Assembly (NCBI GenBank): GCA_030525455.1
Contig: JAUNER010000019.1
Location: 1-51,826 of the forward strand
DNA from: Akkermansia sp.
Lineage (GTDB): Bacteria > Verrucomicrobiota > Verrucomicrobiia > Verrucomicrobiales > Akkermansiaceae
Length of the DNA: 51,826 nucleotides
Direction of reading: 5' to 3'
Program-made: the position numbers and the translations under genes
Shown here: in pieces, positions 26,598 through 35,139 of the stretch
How positions within the stretch are numbered: position 1 is the stretch's first letter
Layout of the letters: each line of letters opens with the position of its first letter
Notes under the pieces: generated by a model
Seen by the model: the letters and a program-made list of their open reading frames with translations, nothing else
Told to the model about the DNA's origin: nothing
The model's database searches: none

Positions 26598-27449
26598 ATG
26601 TGTATGCAAACTTGTGAAACCAAAGTTGAGCTTAGAGATGTATTGAAGAAGCATCATGCCGCAAACCAAATGATAGTCTTAGTGCCGACGATGGGGGCCC
26701 TTCATGCAGGGCATCAAAGCTTGTTGGAGCAAGCACGTCAAATGGCCGGTAAGGATGGGGTAGTGGTATCAAGCTTGTTTGTAAACCCGATTCAATTTAA
26801 TAACGCAGGGGATTTACAAACATATCCACGAACACCGGAACAAGACTTGGAGATTTGCCAACGAGCTGGGGTGGATTATGTATTTACCCCCACACCGGAA
26901 GAAATGTACACTGGTGTGCGAAGCATTTCTGTAGAAGAAACATATTTATCGACCACATTATGCGGTGCAAGTCGCCCGGGGCATTTTGCCGGGGTGTGTA
27001 CAGTATTGGCAAAGTTATTCAACATCGTGCAGCCTACGGATGCCATCTTTGGGAAAAAAGATTACCAGCAATTAGCCATTATTCGTAGACTCGTGAGAGA
27101 CTTAGACATCCCGGTACGAATTCATGGTGCAGAGATAGTACGTCACGAAAATGGATTAGCTTATTCCTCAAGAAATGCTCGATTAACGGCAACGCAAAAA
27201 GAAGAAGCAACTGTATTGAGACAAGCATTGCTCCAAGCAAAAAATGAGTTTCGTGCCGGTGTGCCGGTAGCAGAAGTAAAGGCAAATGCATCTGCGATGA
27301 TAAATAAGGTGGCAGGCACAGAGATTGATTATTTGGAAATTGTCAACGCAGAAACGATGCAACCTATTGAGGAAAATGCAGACCCTGCTTTGTTAGCCAC
27401 GGCTGTTTACTTTGGTGATGTTCGTCTTATAGATAACATAGAACTTTAA
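26598..27449 (+). CDS. panC: Pantothenate synthetase
   Basis: PanC joins pantoate and beta-alanine using ATP. The 283-residue protein shows the HIGH-like motif in VPTMGALHAGHQSL, then SLFVNPIQFN, FGKKDYQQL and SSRNARLTATQK. I keep ATG 26598 because AAGG lies six bases ahead; ATG 26604 is an alternative. It is divergent from skp, and a LolD-like gene follows after 21 bp. Confidence 0.96.
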   Translation: MCMQTCETKVELRDVLKKHHAANQMIVLVPTMGALHAGHQSLLEQARQMAGKDGVVVSSLFVNPIQFNNAGDLQTYPRTPEQDLEICQRAGVDYVFTPTPEEMYTGVRSISVEETYLSTTLCGASRPGHFAGVCTVLAKLFNIVQPTDAIFGKKDYQQLAIIRRLVRDLDIPVRIHGAEIVRHENGLAYSSRNARLTATQKEEATVLRQALLQAKNEFRAGVPVAEVKANASAMINKVAGTEIDYLEIVNAETMQPIEENADPALLATAVYFGDVRLIDNIEL

Positions 27450-27470
27450 TTAATTAGCCCCATTAAACTC

Positions 27471-28130
27471 GTGATAACTGCCACAAATTTACATCGAAGT
27501 TACACTATAGGGAAGAAGTCAATTGAGATTCTTCACGGAGTAAATCTGCATATTGCTGAGGGCGAAAAAGTTTTTTTATGTGGTCCCAGTGGAGCAGGGA
27601 AAACGACATTGATGTATACTTTGGCAGGTTTAGAAACACCGCAGGCTGGAACAGTGCATATAGCCGGAACAGAACTATATGCACTCTCTGCCACCAAGAG
27701 AGCAGAGTTTAGAAATCAGCACATGGGATTCATTTTTCAGAACTATTTGCTCATGCCTGAGCTTACAGCTCTGGAAAATGCTTGTTTAGCCTCAGCAATT
27801 GGGAAGAAAGCCCACATGGAAGATGTGAAGCGATTGCTGGATAAAGTGGGGCTAGGGCATCGCTTACATCATTTGCCAAGTGAGCTGAGCGGTGGTGAAC
27901 AACAGAGAGTGGCCATTGCTCGTGCTTTGGCAAATAATGCACCTATTATCTTTGCCGATGAACCAACAGGAAATCTGGACAGAAAGAATGGTACAGAAGT
28001 GTTGGATTTATTGTTTGAATTAGCAGATGAAGGCCCGAAAAAGAAAACGCTCGTTATCGTTACTCATGATGAGCATATAGCACAACGAGGCGACCGAATC
28101 ATTACCATTATGGACGGTCAAGCCATGTAA
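27471..28130 (+). CDS. LolD-like ABC transporter ATP-binding protein
   Basis: The 219-residue ATPase starts with GTG (27471) and belongs to the LolD/MacB-type (exporter) subfamily. It has Walker A GPSGAGKTT, the Q-loop region HMGFIFQNYLLMPELT, signature [14 protein letters not shown] and Walker [13 protein letters not shown]. In Gram-negative cells such proteins power lipoprotein release (LolCDE) or FtsX-like exporters. No permease gene is adjacent: panC lies upstream and a convergent efflux gene downstream, so its partner must be elsewhere. The specific substrate is therefore not certain. Confidence 0.85.
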   Translation: MITATNLHRSYTIGKKSIEILHGVNLHIAEGEKVFLCGPSGAGKTTLMYTLAGLETPQAGTVHIAGTELYALSATKRAEFRNQHMGFIFQNYLLMPELTALENACLASAIGKKAHMEDVKRLLDKVGLGHRLHHLPSELSGGEQQRVAIARALANNAPIIFADEPTGNLDRKNGTEVLDLLFELADEGPKKKTLVIVTHDEHIAQRGDRIITIMDGQAM

Positions 28131-28167
28131 AATTCTTTTTTTGGGGGGAACGTGAGTGGAGGGGGAT

Positions 28168-29532
28168 TTACCACCCCCCACCTAAAGCTCTGGCCAGTTG
28201 AACAACGGACTTGCGTATGTTTTGACGCATGGTTACTAGGGCTTCTTCAGAAGAAAGCCAAGAGCGCTGTGCTGCAATAACATTTAGGAATTCCGTTTCC
28301 CCATTAATATATAGTTTTTTGGAAAGAAGGAACGCTTCTTTATTAGCATTGTTTGTTTTATGCAAATACTGCATTTGAGAGGTATAATTGCCGTAATCAA
28401 TAAGAGCGGATTCTACTTCAGAAACAGCAGAAATGAGAGCCTTTCTGTACGATTCTGCTTCTGCTTCTGCTGCGGCCTCTTGGGCACGGACATTAGCACG
28501 TAACGCACCGCCCTGGAAGAGAGGTTGTATTAAGTTACCCCCGAGAGACCACACACTGTTATTCTCGCGGAAAAGCTCGCCGAAGTCCTTATTCTTACCC
28601 GAAACAGCCCCGGTAAGACTAAATTTTGGGTATAAATCAGATACAGCTACACCAATGTTGGCCACAGCTTGGTGGAGTTTCTTTTCTGCACTGATGATGT
28701 CTGGGCGTCTGCGTAATAAATCTGAGGGTAAGCCCGTAGGGATGGTGGGTGTTTTCTCGTAAACAGTCTTTGATGGCATGGACAGATTGATATTTGCATG
28801 GTAAGTACCAAGTAAGACTGCAAGTTGATTTTCTGTGTTTTGGACCTGTGCTTTGAGTGCCGGGATTTTACTCTCTGTGGAAGAAACAGTTGAGATAGCT
28901 TGTTGAACGTCCAGTTTGGAACTAAGTTCTGCATCATAGCGTTTCTCTGCAATAGTGAGCGTGTCTTTCTGAACGAGAAGTTGCTCTTCTGCAATGCGGA
29001 GCTGTTCCTTTGCCGTTATCCATGAAAAATATGCCGTTGCCAAGTCTGCTAGTAATGAGGTGCGTACGGCACACGCAGATGCCACAGTAGATAAGTACGA
29101 GGCTTCTGCCGCTTCTATACTACGGCGATTACCACCGAATAAATCAAGCTCCCAGGAAATGTTCCCATTCCAAGAAAAGTTCTGAATGCTAGAACTTCTG
29201 AATCCCTGAGTAGGAGAAAGCCCCCAGCCGGTTCTGATGTCTGCTGAGGGGAGTAAATTTGCTTCAGAGATATTGACTCGTTCACGAGCTTCGCGGATGC
29301 GAGTAAAAGCAATAATCAAATCCGGATTGTTTTGAAGAGCCTTATCGACAAGTTTATTTAACTGAGGGTCGCCAAAAATTTTCCACCAATTAGCTAGTTC
29401 GGCTTCATTTTGTTTTGGGGGAGTTTTAGCTTTCCAAGATGCAGGTAACTCTACGCTAGGGGGGGCATAGTCAGGACCGACCATGCACGAGCAAAGGGTG
29501 AAAGCTAAAATGAATGGGGTGTATTTTAACAT
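28168..29532 (-). CDS. TolC/NodT-type outer-membrane efflux lipoprotein
   Basis: The 454-residue protein has a lipoprotein-type signal (LAFTLCSCMVGPDYAPP), so the N-terminus is probably lipidated as in NodT-family factors. Two repeated helical halves follow, with conserved blocks LPASWK, NPDLIIAFTRIREAR, GLPSDLLRRRPDI and SLGGNLIQPLFQGGALRA. It forms the outer-membrane duct for the adaptor and ABC pump encoded just upstream. It is the last gene of the operon, 26 bp after the permease. Confidence 0.93.
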   Translation of the reverse strand: MLKYTPFILAFTLCSCMVGPDYAPPSVELPASWKAKTPPKQNEAELANWWKIFGDPQLNKLVDKALQNNPDLIIAFTRIREARERVNISEANLLPSADIRTGWGLSPTQGFRSSSIQNFSWNGNISWELDLFGGNRRSIEAAEASYLSTVASACAVRTSLLADLATAYFSWITAKEQLRIAEEQLLVQKDTLTIAEKRYDAELSSKLDVQQAISTVSSTESKIPALKAQVQNTENQLAVLLGTYHANINLSMPSKTVYEKTPTIPTGLPSDLLRRRPDIISAEKKLHQAVANIGVAVSDLYPKFSLTGAVSGKNKDFGELFRENNSVWSLGGNLIQPLFQGGALRANVRAQEAAAEAEAESYRKALISAVSEVESALIDYGNYTSQMQYLHKTNNANKEAFLLSKKLYINGETEFLNVIAAQRSWLSSEEALVTMRQNIRKSVVQLARALGGGW

Positions 29533-29558
29533 ACTGAGAATTAATATAGCGGTGAAAA

Positions 29559-30923
29559 TTATTCGTGACGGAGTGCATCAATAGGATCCATGCGGGAGGC
29601 TTTCCAAGCAGGATACCAACCAAATCCAAGTCCAATAATGGCCGAAACGGCAACGGCAAGAATCATGGCTTCCGGTGCGGATGAAACAGACCACTTCATC
29701 GTGGTGCTAACGATGTAGGAAACTAATTTGCCGGTACCTATACCTAAAATACCACCAACAAGGCAAAGTAAAACGGCTTCTAGCAAGAATTGACTCATGA
29801 TATCACATGGGCGAGCCCCGACAGCCATGCGTAAACCAATTTCTTTGGTTCGTTCTGTAACAGAAACAAGCATGATATTCATGATGCCGACCCCACCAAC
29901 GACCAGAGAAATCATAGCCACGATGGTAAGGAGGCTTGTCATGATTTCAGAAGTGCTACTCATAGCTCTAGACATTTCAGCCATGTCCCAAACACGGAAG
30001 TCGTCTAATTGACCATCACGGAGTTTGTGTTTTTCGCGAATGACAGCGGTGATTTCATCAATGGCCTCAGATGAGCGTTCCGGTATGGTGATTTGAGCCA
30101 TGATGGAATCAATGTTATTAAATCTGCGGGGGTGTGGAGCAGAGGTGTATTCTTGGTCTGTTGTTTCGGTATAGTAATCAATAGCAGATGAGGGGTATTT
30201 GTCTGCTCGATTAAATGTGTATTTGGTTTTCCCGGAACTGGCGGTGTCTGCACCACCTAAGCCTTGAAGTCGAAATCTCACACTTGTCCAAGGTATGATA
30301 ATGCAGTCATCCTGGTCTTGGCCCATCATGTTGGCTCCTTTGCGTTTCAGCACGCCAATGACCTTAAACATGACATTTTTAATACGGATATCTTTACCGA
30401 GAGCAGATTCAAAATCACCGAAAAGTTCTGATGCCACGGTTTGACCAATAACGCAAACGCGGCGAGCGTAGTCAACATCCTCTTCGGTGAAGGGTTGACC
30501 GGTTTCCATTTCAGACCAGTTTTTTATTTGGAGGTATTCTACAGACCCACCAACAACGGTTTCCGGTTTCCAGTTTTTATTGCCATAGATAACCTGACCA
30601 TTGGCCCGAATTACCGGAGATGAGCGAATAACCATATTGCAGTCACTCATGAGAGCTAGGCTATCTGCATAGGTGAGGGTGGCACGACCACCGGCACCGG
30701 TATTAATGCCGGTTTTAGAAACAGCACCGGGGCGAATGTTTAAGGTGTCTGCCCCCATCGAAGCTAGAGTACTACGAATTTGTTCAGTAGAGCCTCGCCC
30801 GATTTCAACCATTGCAATTACTGCCGCAATCCCGATAATAATCCCCAAAATTGTTAGAGAAGCACGCATGGGATTACGTACTAAGGCTTTGATACAGGTT
30901 TTTAGGAGTGGGAGAAATTTCAT
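29559..30923 (-). CDS. MacB-type ABC transporter permease
   Basis: This 454-residue protein has the MacB membrane plan: TM1 near residues 18-40 (ASLTILGIIIGIAAVIAM), a large periplasmic MacB_PCD domain (about 45-320) with NIRPGAVSKTG and GSVEYLQIKNW, and three C-terminal helices of the FtsX domain including SLVVGGVGIMNIMLVSVTER and EIGLRMAVGAR. Unlike E. coli MacB the ATPase is a separate gene, whose stop overlaps this start by 4 bp. It would act with the adaptor and TolC-like protein in export of a macrolide, peptide or lipid-like substrate. Confidence 0.94.
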   Translation of the reverse strand: MKFLPLLKTCIKALVRNPMRASLTILGIIIGIAAVIAMVEIGRGSTEQIRSTLASMGADTLNIRPGAVSKTGINTGAGGRATLTYADSLALMSDCNMVIRSSPVIRANGQVIYGNKNWKPETVVGGSVEYLQIKNWSEMETGQPFTEEDVDYARRVCVIGQTVASELFGDFESALGKDIRIKNVMFKVIGVLKRKGANMMGQDQDDCIIIPWTSVRFRLQGLGGADTASSGKTKYTFNRADKYPSSAIDYYTETTDQEYTSAPHPRRFNNIDSIMAQITIPERSSEAIDEITAVIREKHKLRDGQLDDFRVWDMAEMSRAMSSTSEIMTSLLTIVAMISLVVGGVGIMNIMLVSVTERTKEIGLRMAVGARPCDIMSQFLLEAVLLCLVGGILGIGTGKLVSYIVSTTMKWSVSSAPEAMILAVAVSAIIGLGFGWYPAWKASRMDPIDALRHE

Positions 30924-31624
30924 ATATTTTCTTTGCTAAGCATATCTGAAATCCCCTCACAAATGAGCCCGTCTGCCATGTTGATGGCTCTATCCGTAAA
31001 AGCGGCAATTTTAGGGTCGTGAGTGACGAGAATAACGGTAATGCCCTGGTTGCGGTTTAAATCCTTAAACATGTGAAGAACCTCGCGAGAAGTTGTTGAG
31101 TCTAAGTTGCCGGTTGGTTCGTCCGCAAGTAGAATGCTAGGGTTGTTTATTAGAGAGCGAGCGATGGCTACACGTTGTTGTTGCCCACCGGAAAGCTGAG
31201 CAGGGGTGTGGTCTTTTCTATCACTTAGTCCAACGAGGTCTAATAAATCAGAAGCATGTTTTTTTATTTCCTTTGTAGACCTAGCCGGGTGTGCATACAC
31301 CGCAGGCATGATGACATTTTCTAATGCAGATGTTCTAGAAAGGAGGTTGAAGTTTTGAAAGACGAACCCAATGCGTTTATTCCTAAGGACGGCTTGTTCG
31401 GATGGACTAAATGTGGCCACATCGACATCATCGATGTAGTAGTGACCGGAGCTAGGTCTATCTAAACAACCAAGAATATTCATGAGGGTTGACTTCCCTG
31501 AGCCGGATGCCCCGGTAAGTGAGACAAACTCCCCTTTTTTAATATCGAGGGTAATGCCTTTAAGCACTTCGAGGTCAATTTCACCCAAGTGATAGACTTT
31601 TCTGATGTCGCGTAGTTTAATCAC
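30920..31624 (-). CDS. MacB-type ABC transporter ATP-binding protein
   Basis: The 234-residue ATPase has Walker [10 protein letters not shown], the Q-loop with [19 protein letters not shown], signature [14 protein letters not shown] and Walker [13 protein letters not shown], followed by the H-loop VTHDP. It belongs to the LolD/MacB subfamily and energises the permease encoded immediately downstream (4-bp overlap). The adaptor gene lies 38 bp upstream. The operon order is adaptor, ATPase, permease, duct. Confidence 0.95.
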   Translation of the reverse strand: MIKLRDIRKVYHLGEIDLEVLKGITLDIKKGEFVSLTGASGSGKSTLMNILGCLDRPSSGHYYIDDVDVATFSPSEQAVLRNKRIGFVFQNFNLLSRTSALENVIMPAVYAHPARSTKEIKKHASDLLDLVGLSDRKDHTPAQLSGGQQQRVAIARSLINNPSILLADEPTGNLDSTTSREVLHMFKDLNRNQGITVILVTHDPKIAAFTDRAINMADGLICEGISDMLSKENI

Positions 31625-31662
31625 GATAGGAAAAGGTAAGAATACTTAATGGACAAGCCGAA

Positions 31663-33105
31663 TTATGGATGGGGTGGGGGAGGTGTGCCACCACCTGAAG
31701 CAGGCGATTTAGCAGGGGCATTCCCTGTGCTGGGTTGGCGTCGTTTTGGCATTTTAGGAGCAAATGGGTTGCTACCACCTGTATCGGCTACATCTGCCTC
31801 TGGCTGTAAATCATCTGAGAGAATGGTCATCTTAGAGATAAGTTTCATGTTTTCTTTCAGAGTATCGCCTTCGATGTGGGTATTCATTCCATCTGTGTCT
31901 TTTCTGACAACGAGGTGAGGGACGAGGGTGTTTTCGGCAGTTTGTTCCCAAACGATGCCTTTTCTTAATCCATCTGTCTTATCATTTACTTTTTCCTCCA
32001 GTTCTTCCCGGCGAGTCAGAATTTCTGGTGATAAGAAGCTAGGATTTGGAGAAAATCGTAGAATAGAATTGTTTACAATGAATGAATTTTCGACGTTTTT
32101 GACGATAAATTGGACATTAGCTGTTAGGTAAGGGATGAGAAGCTTCTCCGGATTAGGTACATTAATCTCTACAATGTATGTCACCACGTTTGAGGTCATG
32201 GTGGCATCCAGACGAATTCTGTCTACGGTTCCGGTAAAGTGTTTACCGGGGTGTGCATCTACGGTGAATTGAACTTTTTGACCTCTTTCAATGCTAGCGA
32301 TGTCTGCTTCATTTACAGCCGCCCAGATTTTTAGCTGAGATAAATCTGTGGCAATGTAGAATAAACTTGAAGCACTCATGCTAGAAACGACGGTTTGACC
32401 TAAGTTTACCAAGCGTTTTACGATGACACCGTCTACCGGAGATTTAATGGTGGTGTAGTCAAGGTTCCTTAATTCGCGTTTGAGTGTAGCTTCTGCTTGT
32501 TTGAGAGAAGCTTCTGCTTCAAGAAGTGAAGCTTCAGAGGCTTGCACGTTAGCTCTAGCTGCTTCTTCATCTGCTATGTATTGGTCGTAGCTGGATTTGG
32601 ATAAAGCATCACCCGGACCGAGTTTTTCGGCTCGCTGACGATTAAGTTGAGCCTGATGATGTTTAGCTTTATTTTGTTGGATAGTAGCTTTTGCTCGAGC
32701 AATGGCGGCTTCGGCTTGTGCTTTAGCGGCTTCTGCTCGTTGGATGTCTAGTTCTACGGGGAGTTTATCAATTTCTGCGAGGAGTTGACCGGCTTTCACT
32801 TGGCTGGAATAATCAACTGTTCGACCATTTACATCTGTACCAAAGCGTGTGATTTGCCCACTTACCTGAGCCCCCACATCCACCAATTCATAGGGTTCTG
32901 TTACCCCGGTGGCATCAATGGTAATGTCCATGTTTTTCCGGATAAGTGGGGTTGAGTCGTAAGAAATTTGTGTAGGTTTTTCTGAGAATGCCGTCCATAA
33001 AAACCAAATGCCGGCAATGATGGCTGCAATGATGAGTAATTTAATGAATCCTTTCACGGGAATAGATACGCTGAGTGTTTCTATAAGTTGCAAGATATGT
33101 CTCAT
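31663..33105 (-). CDS. MacA/HlyD-family periplasmic adaptor subunit
   Basis: The 480-residue adaptor has one N-terminal membrane helix (FIKLLIIAAIIAGIWFLW) and lipoyl half-motifs (VDVGAQVSGQITRFG; SPVDGVIVKRLVNLGQTV). Between these lies a long alpha-helical hairpin of Ala/Glu/Lys/Gln-rich coiled coil (about residues 130-220), and a beta-barrel domain (FTVDAHPGKHFTGTV) follows. The C-terminus is unusual: a Pro/Gly/Ala-rich tail of about 45 residues ending in a run of Pro and His. It connects the ABC permease to the TolC-like duct. It is first gene of the operon with a promoter at 33123-33151. Confidence 0.93.
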   Translation of the reverse strand: MRHILQLIETLSVSIPVKGFIKLLIIAAIIAGIWFLWTAFSEKPTQISYDSTPLIRKNMDITIDATGVTEPYELVDVGAQVSGQITRFGTDVNGRTVDYSSQVKAGQLLAEIDKLPVELDIQRAEAAKAQAEAAIARAKATIQQNKAKHHQAQLNRQRAEKLGPGDALSKSSYDQYIADEEAARANVQASEASLLEAEASLKQAEATLKRELRNLDYTTIKSPVDGVIVKRLVNLGQTVVSSMSASSLFYIATDLSQLKIWAAVNEADIASIERGQKVQFTVDAHPGKHFTGTVDRIRLDATMTSNVVTYIVEINVPNPEKLLIPYLTANVQFIVKNVENSFIVNNSILRFSPNPSFLSPEILTRREELEEKVNDKTDGLRKGIVWEQTAENTLVPHLVVRKDTDGMNTHIEGDTLKENMKLISKMTILSDDLQPEADVADTGGSNPFAPKMPKRRQPSTGNAPAKSPASGGGTPPPPHP

Positions 33106-33122
33106 ATCTTGCTTCGTTGAGA

Positions 33123-33151
33123 ACAGTACCTATTATTGATTTCTTAGTCAA
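33123..33151 (-). promoter_or_regulatory. Predicted promoter of the efflux operon
   Basis: On the minus strand TTGACT (33146-33151), a 17-bp spacer and TACTGT (33123-33128) lie 18 bp before the adaptor start. Confidence 0.5.
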
Positions 33152-33284
33152 TGTTTATATTATGAATTGGCAATAGTTTGAAAAATGAACTAATTTGGTG
33201 CAAATAAGGCAATATGATAAGAAAAGCGAGGATGTAAAGCTGGTATTACTTGACCAATGACGAGATATAAGGCAATGATAGGGA

Positions 33285-34337
33285 ATGCAAACGCAAATGC
33301 TAGAGGTAGATCCGTTATCTGATAACCGCAAGCTTTATATACGAGCCGCAGAGGCTCTGGCAAATGGAGCATTAGTGGGGATGCCTACGGAAACAGTTTA
33401 TGGACTAGGGGCAGATGCCTTGAATGCTGAAGCTGTGGCAAAGGTTTTTGAGGTAAAGAAAAGACCTGCGTTTGACCCGTTAATTATTCATATTCATCAT
33501 GGTAAAGAACTGGGGAAATATACGGTAATACCGGATGCTTTAAAAGATACGGTACATACATTGGCAAGTAAATTCTGGCCGGGTCCGTTTACGATGGTTT
33601 TACCAAAGGCAGATTGTATACCGGATATAGTGAGTAGTGGATTAAGCACAGTAGCGGTGCGAGTGAGTGCACATCCGACCATGAGAGGAGTAGCAAAAGC
33701 TCTGGGGCGACCAATAGCGGCTCCAAGTGCAAATTTATTTGGTCACATTAGCCCGACTTCTGCCTCTGCTGTAGAAAAAGAATTGGGTGGTAATATAGAA
33801 ATGATTCTAGATGCAGGGGCTTGTTCTGAAGGGATAGAGAGTACGATTGTGCGTCCTATGCTTGATGAAAAAGGGAAACCTGCGATAGAAATTCTCAGAG
33901 AAGGCCCCGTGACGCGTGAGCAGTTCCGTAATTTGGTAAAAGTGATTCGTAAAAAAACACAGGTAGAAAAACCCGGCACAGAAACCCCGGCTACGGCACC
34001 TGGGCAATTAACGAGTCATTATGCACCGAGGAAACCGATGATTCTGCTGGAAGAGGGTGTAGAATTTCATCCCAAGGAAGGTGTGCGTTATGGGTTGTTA
34101 TCCTACGAAGGTGATTCAGAATTGGCAACGGAAGGGGATTGGGCAGAAATGGTGGCACTTAGTCCGGGGAATGGGCGTTTAGCAGAAGCGGCAGTACGAT
34201 TATTTGCCGTTATGAGACAAATGGACGAAAACGAAGCGATAGACGTTATCGTAGCAGAGCCTGTGCCGGAAGCCGGATTAGGGCGAGCCATTATGGATCG
34301 TTTACGTAGAGCATCTGCGGATAGATGCCGAGAATAA
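33285..34337 (+). CDS. Threonylcarbamoyl-AMP synthase, Sua5 type
   Basis: The enzyme makes threonylcarbamoyl-AMP for the t6A37 modification of tRNAs that read ANN codons. The 350-residue protein has the YrdC domain (about 1-215) with PTETVYGLGADAL, KKRPAFDPLIIHIH, PGPFTMVLPK and PIAAPSANLFGHISPT. A linker (TAPGQLTSHYAPRKP) leads to a C-terminal Sua5 domain, so it is the long form rather than TsaC. The MBL hydrolase gene begins at the base after the stop codon, indicating co-transcription. Confidence 0.93.
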   Translation: MQTQMLEVDPLSDNRKLYIRAAEALANGALVGMPTETVYGLGADALNAEAVAKVFEVKKRPAFDPLIIHIHHGKELGKYTVIPDALKDTVHTLASKFWPGPFTMVLPKADCIPDIVSSGLSTVAVRVSAHPTMRGVAKALGRPIAAPSANLFGHISPTSASAVEKELGGNIEMILDAGACSEGIESTIVRPMLDEKGKPAIEILREGPVTREQFRNLVKVIRKKTQVEKPGTETPATAPGQLTSHYAPRKPMILLEEGVEFHPKEGVRYGLLSYEGDSELATEGDWAEMVALSPGNGRLAEAAVRLFAVMRQMDENEAIDVIVAEPVPEAGLGRAIMDRLRRASADRCRE

Positions 34338-35138
34338 ATGAATTTAAAGGTTTCCATCTTTGTCAATAATGATGCTCGACCGCCATTGGTGGCCGAGCAT
34401 GGATTGGCATTAGGGGTAGAGTATGGAGATACGCGGGTTTTGTTTGATACAGGGGCAGGTCAGGCATTGCTACCCAATTTAGAAGCTTTACAGATTTTGC
34501 CATCGTCATTTGATTATGTGATATTATCACATGGGCATTATGATCATACTGGGGCATTGGCAAAGTTGCCACCAAATCGAGTTTATTTATCATCTCGGTG
34601 TACTCAGCCCCATTGGAGCCGCCACGCAGATGGGAGAATTCGCGAAATTTCCATGCCATTATCAAGCAAAGAAGCTTTGATAAAGTGCAATCAAGTTTAT
34701 GTGAATCAATGGATGGAAGTTTCAAAGGGGATGTGGTTAACTGGGCCAATCTCTCGGGTATCCGGTGAAGATGCCGGCGGTGACTTTTATTGTGAATCGA
34801 CTTGTGAAACACGAGATGATGTACTAGATGAGCAAGCTTTGGTGATAGAAACCGGGGTGCTTATACAAGGGTGTTGCCATGCCGGCATTGTGAATACGTT
34901 GAATCATTGCCAAGAAAATGCCTCGCTGAGTCCCATTCATACAATTATTGGCGGATTACACTTAGTTCATGCTTCTGAGGAAAGATTGCACTTAACGGCA
35001 GAAACCATGAATCACTTCGGGATAAAGCGATTATACTTGATGCATTGCACAGGAGAGAGAGCAGTGGAGTATTTAAAGGCAGTATGCCCCCGGATAAAGA
35101 TAGAGGTTTTGCGTGCAGGGGATAGTATAAACTTGTAA
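34338..35138 (+). CDS. MBL-fold metallo-hydrolase
   Basis: The 266-residue protein has the metallo-beta-lactamase fold: the zinc motif LSHGHYDHTGAL (HxHxDH), later GCCHAGIVN and IIGGLHLVHA supplying further His ligands, and a C-terminal HCTGERAVEYLK. This set is typical of the subgroup annotated as dihydropteridine (methanopterin-like) phosphate synthase-like hydrolases. The substrate is unknown. It follows the Sua5 gene without a gap, and its stop lies one base from the stop of the convergent antiporter gene. Confidence 0.88.
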   Translation: MNLKVSIFVNNDARPPLVAEHGLALGVEYGDTRVLFDTGAGQALLPNLEALQILPSSFDYVILSHGHYDHTGALAKLPPNRVYLSSRCTQPHWSRHADGRIREISMPLSSKEALIKCNQVYVNQWMEVSKGMWLTGPISRVSGEDAGGDFYCESTCETRDDVLDEQALVIETGVLIQGCCHAGIVNTLNHCQENASLSPIHTIIGGLHLVHASEERLHLTAETMNHFGIKRLYLMHCTGERAVEYLKAVCPRIKIEVLRAGDSINL

Positions 35139-35139
35139 T

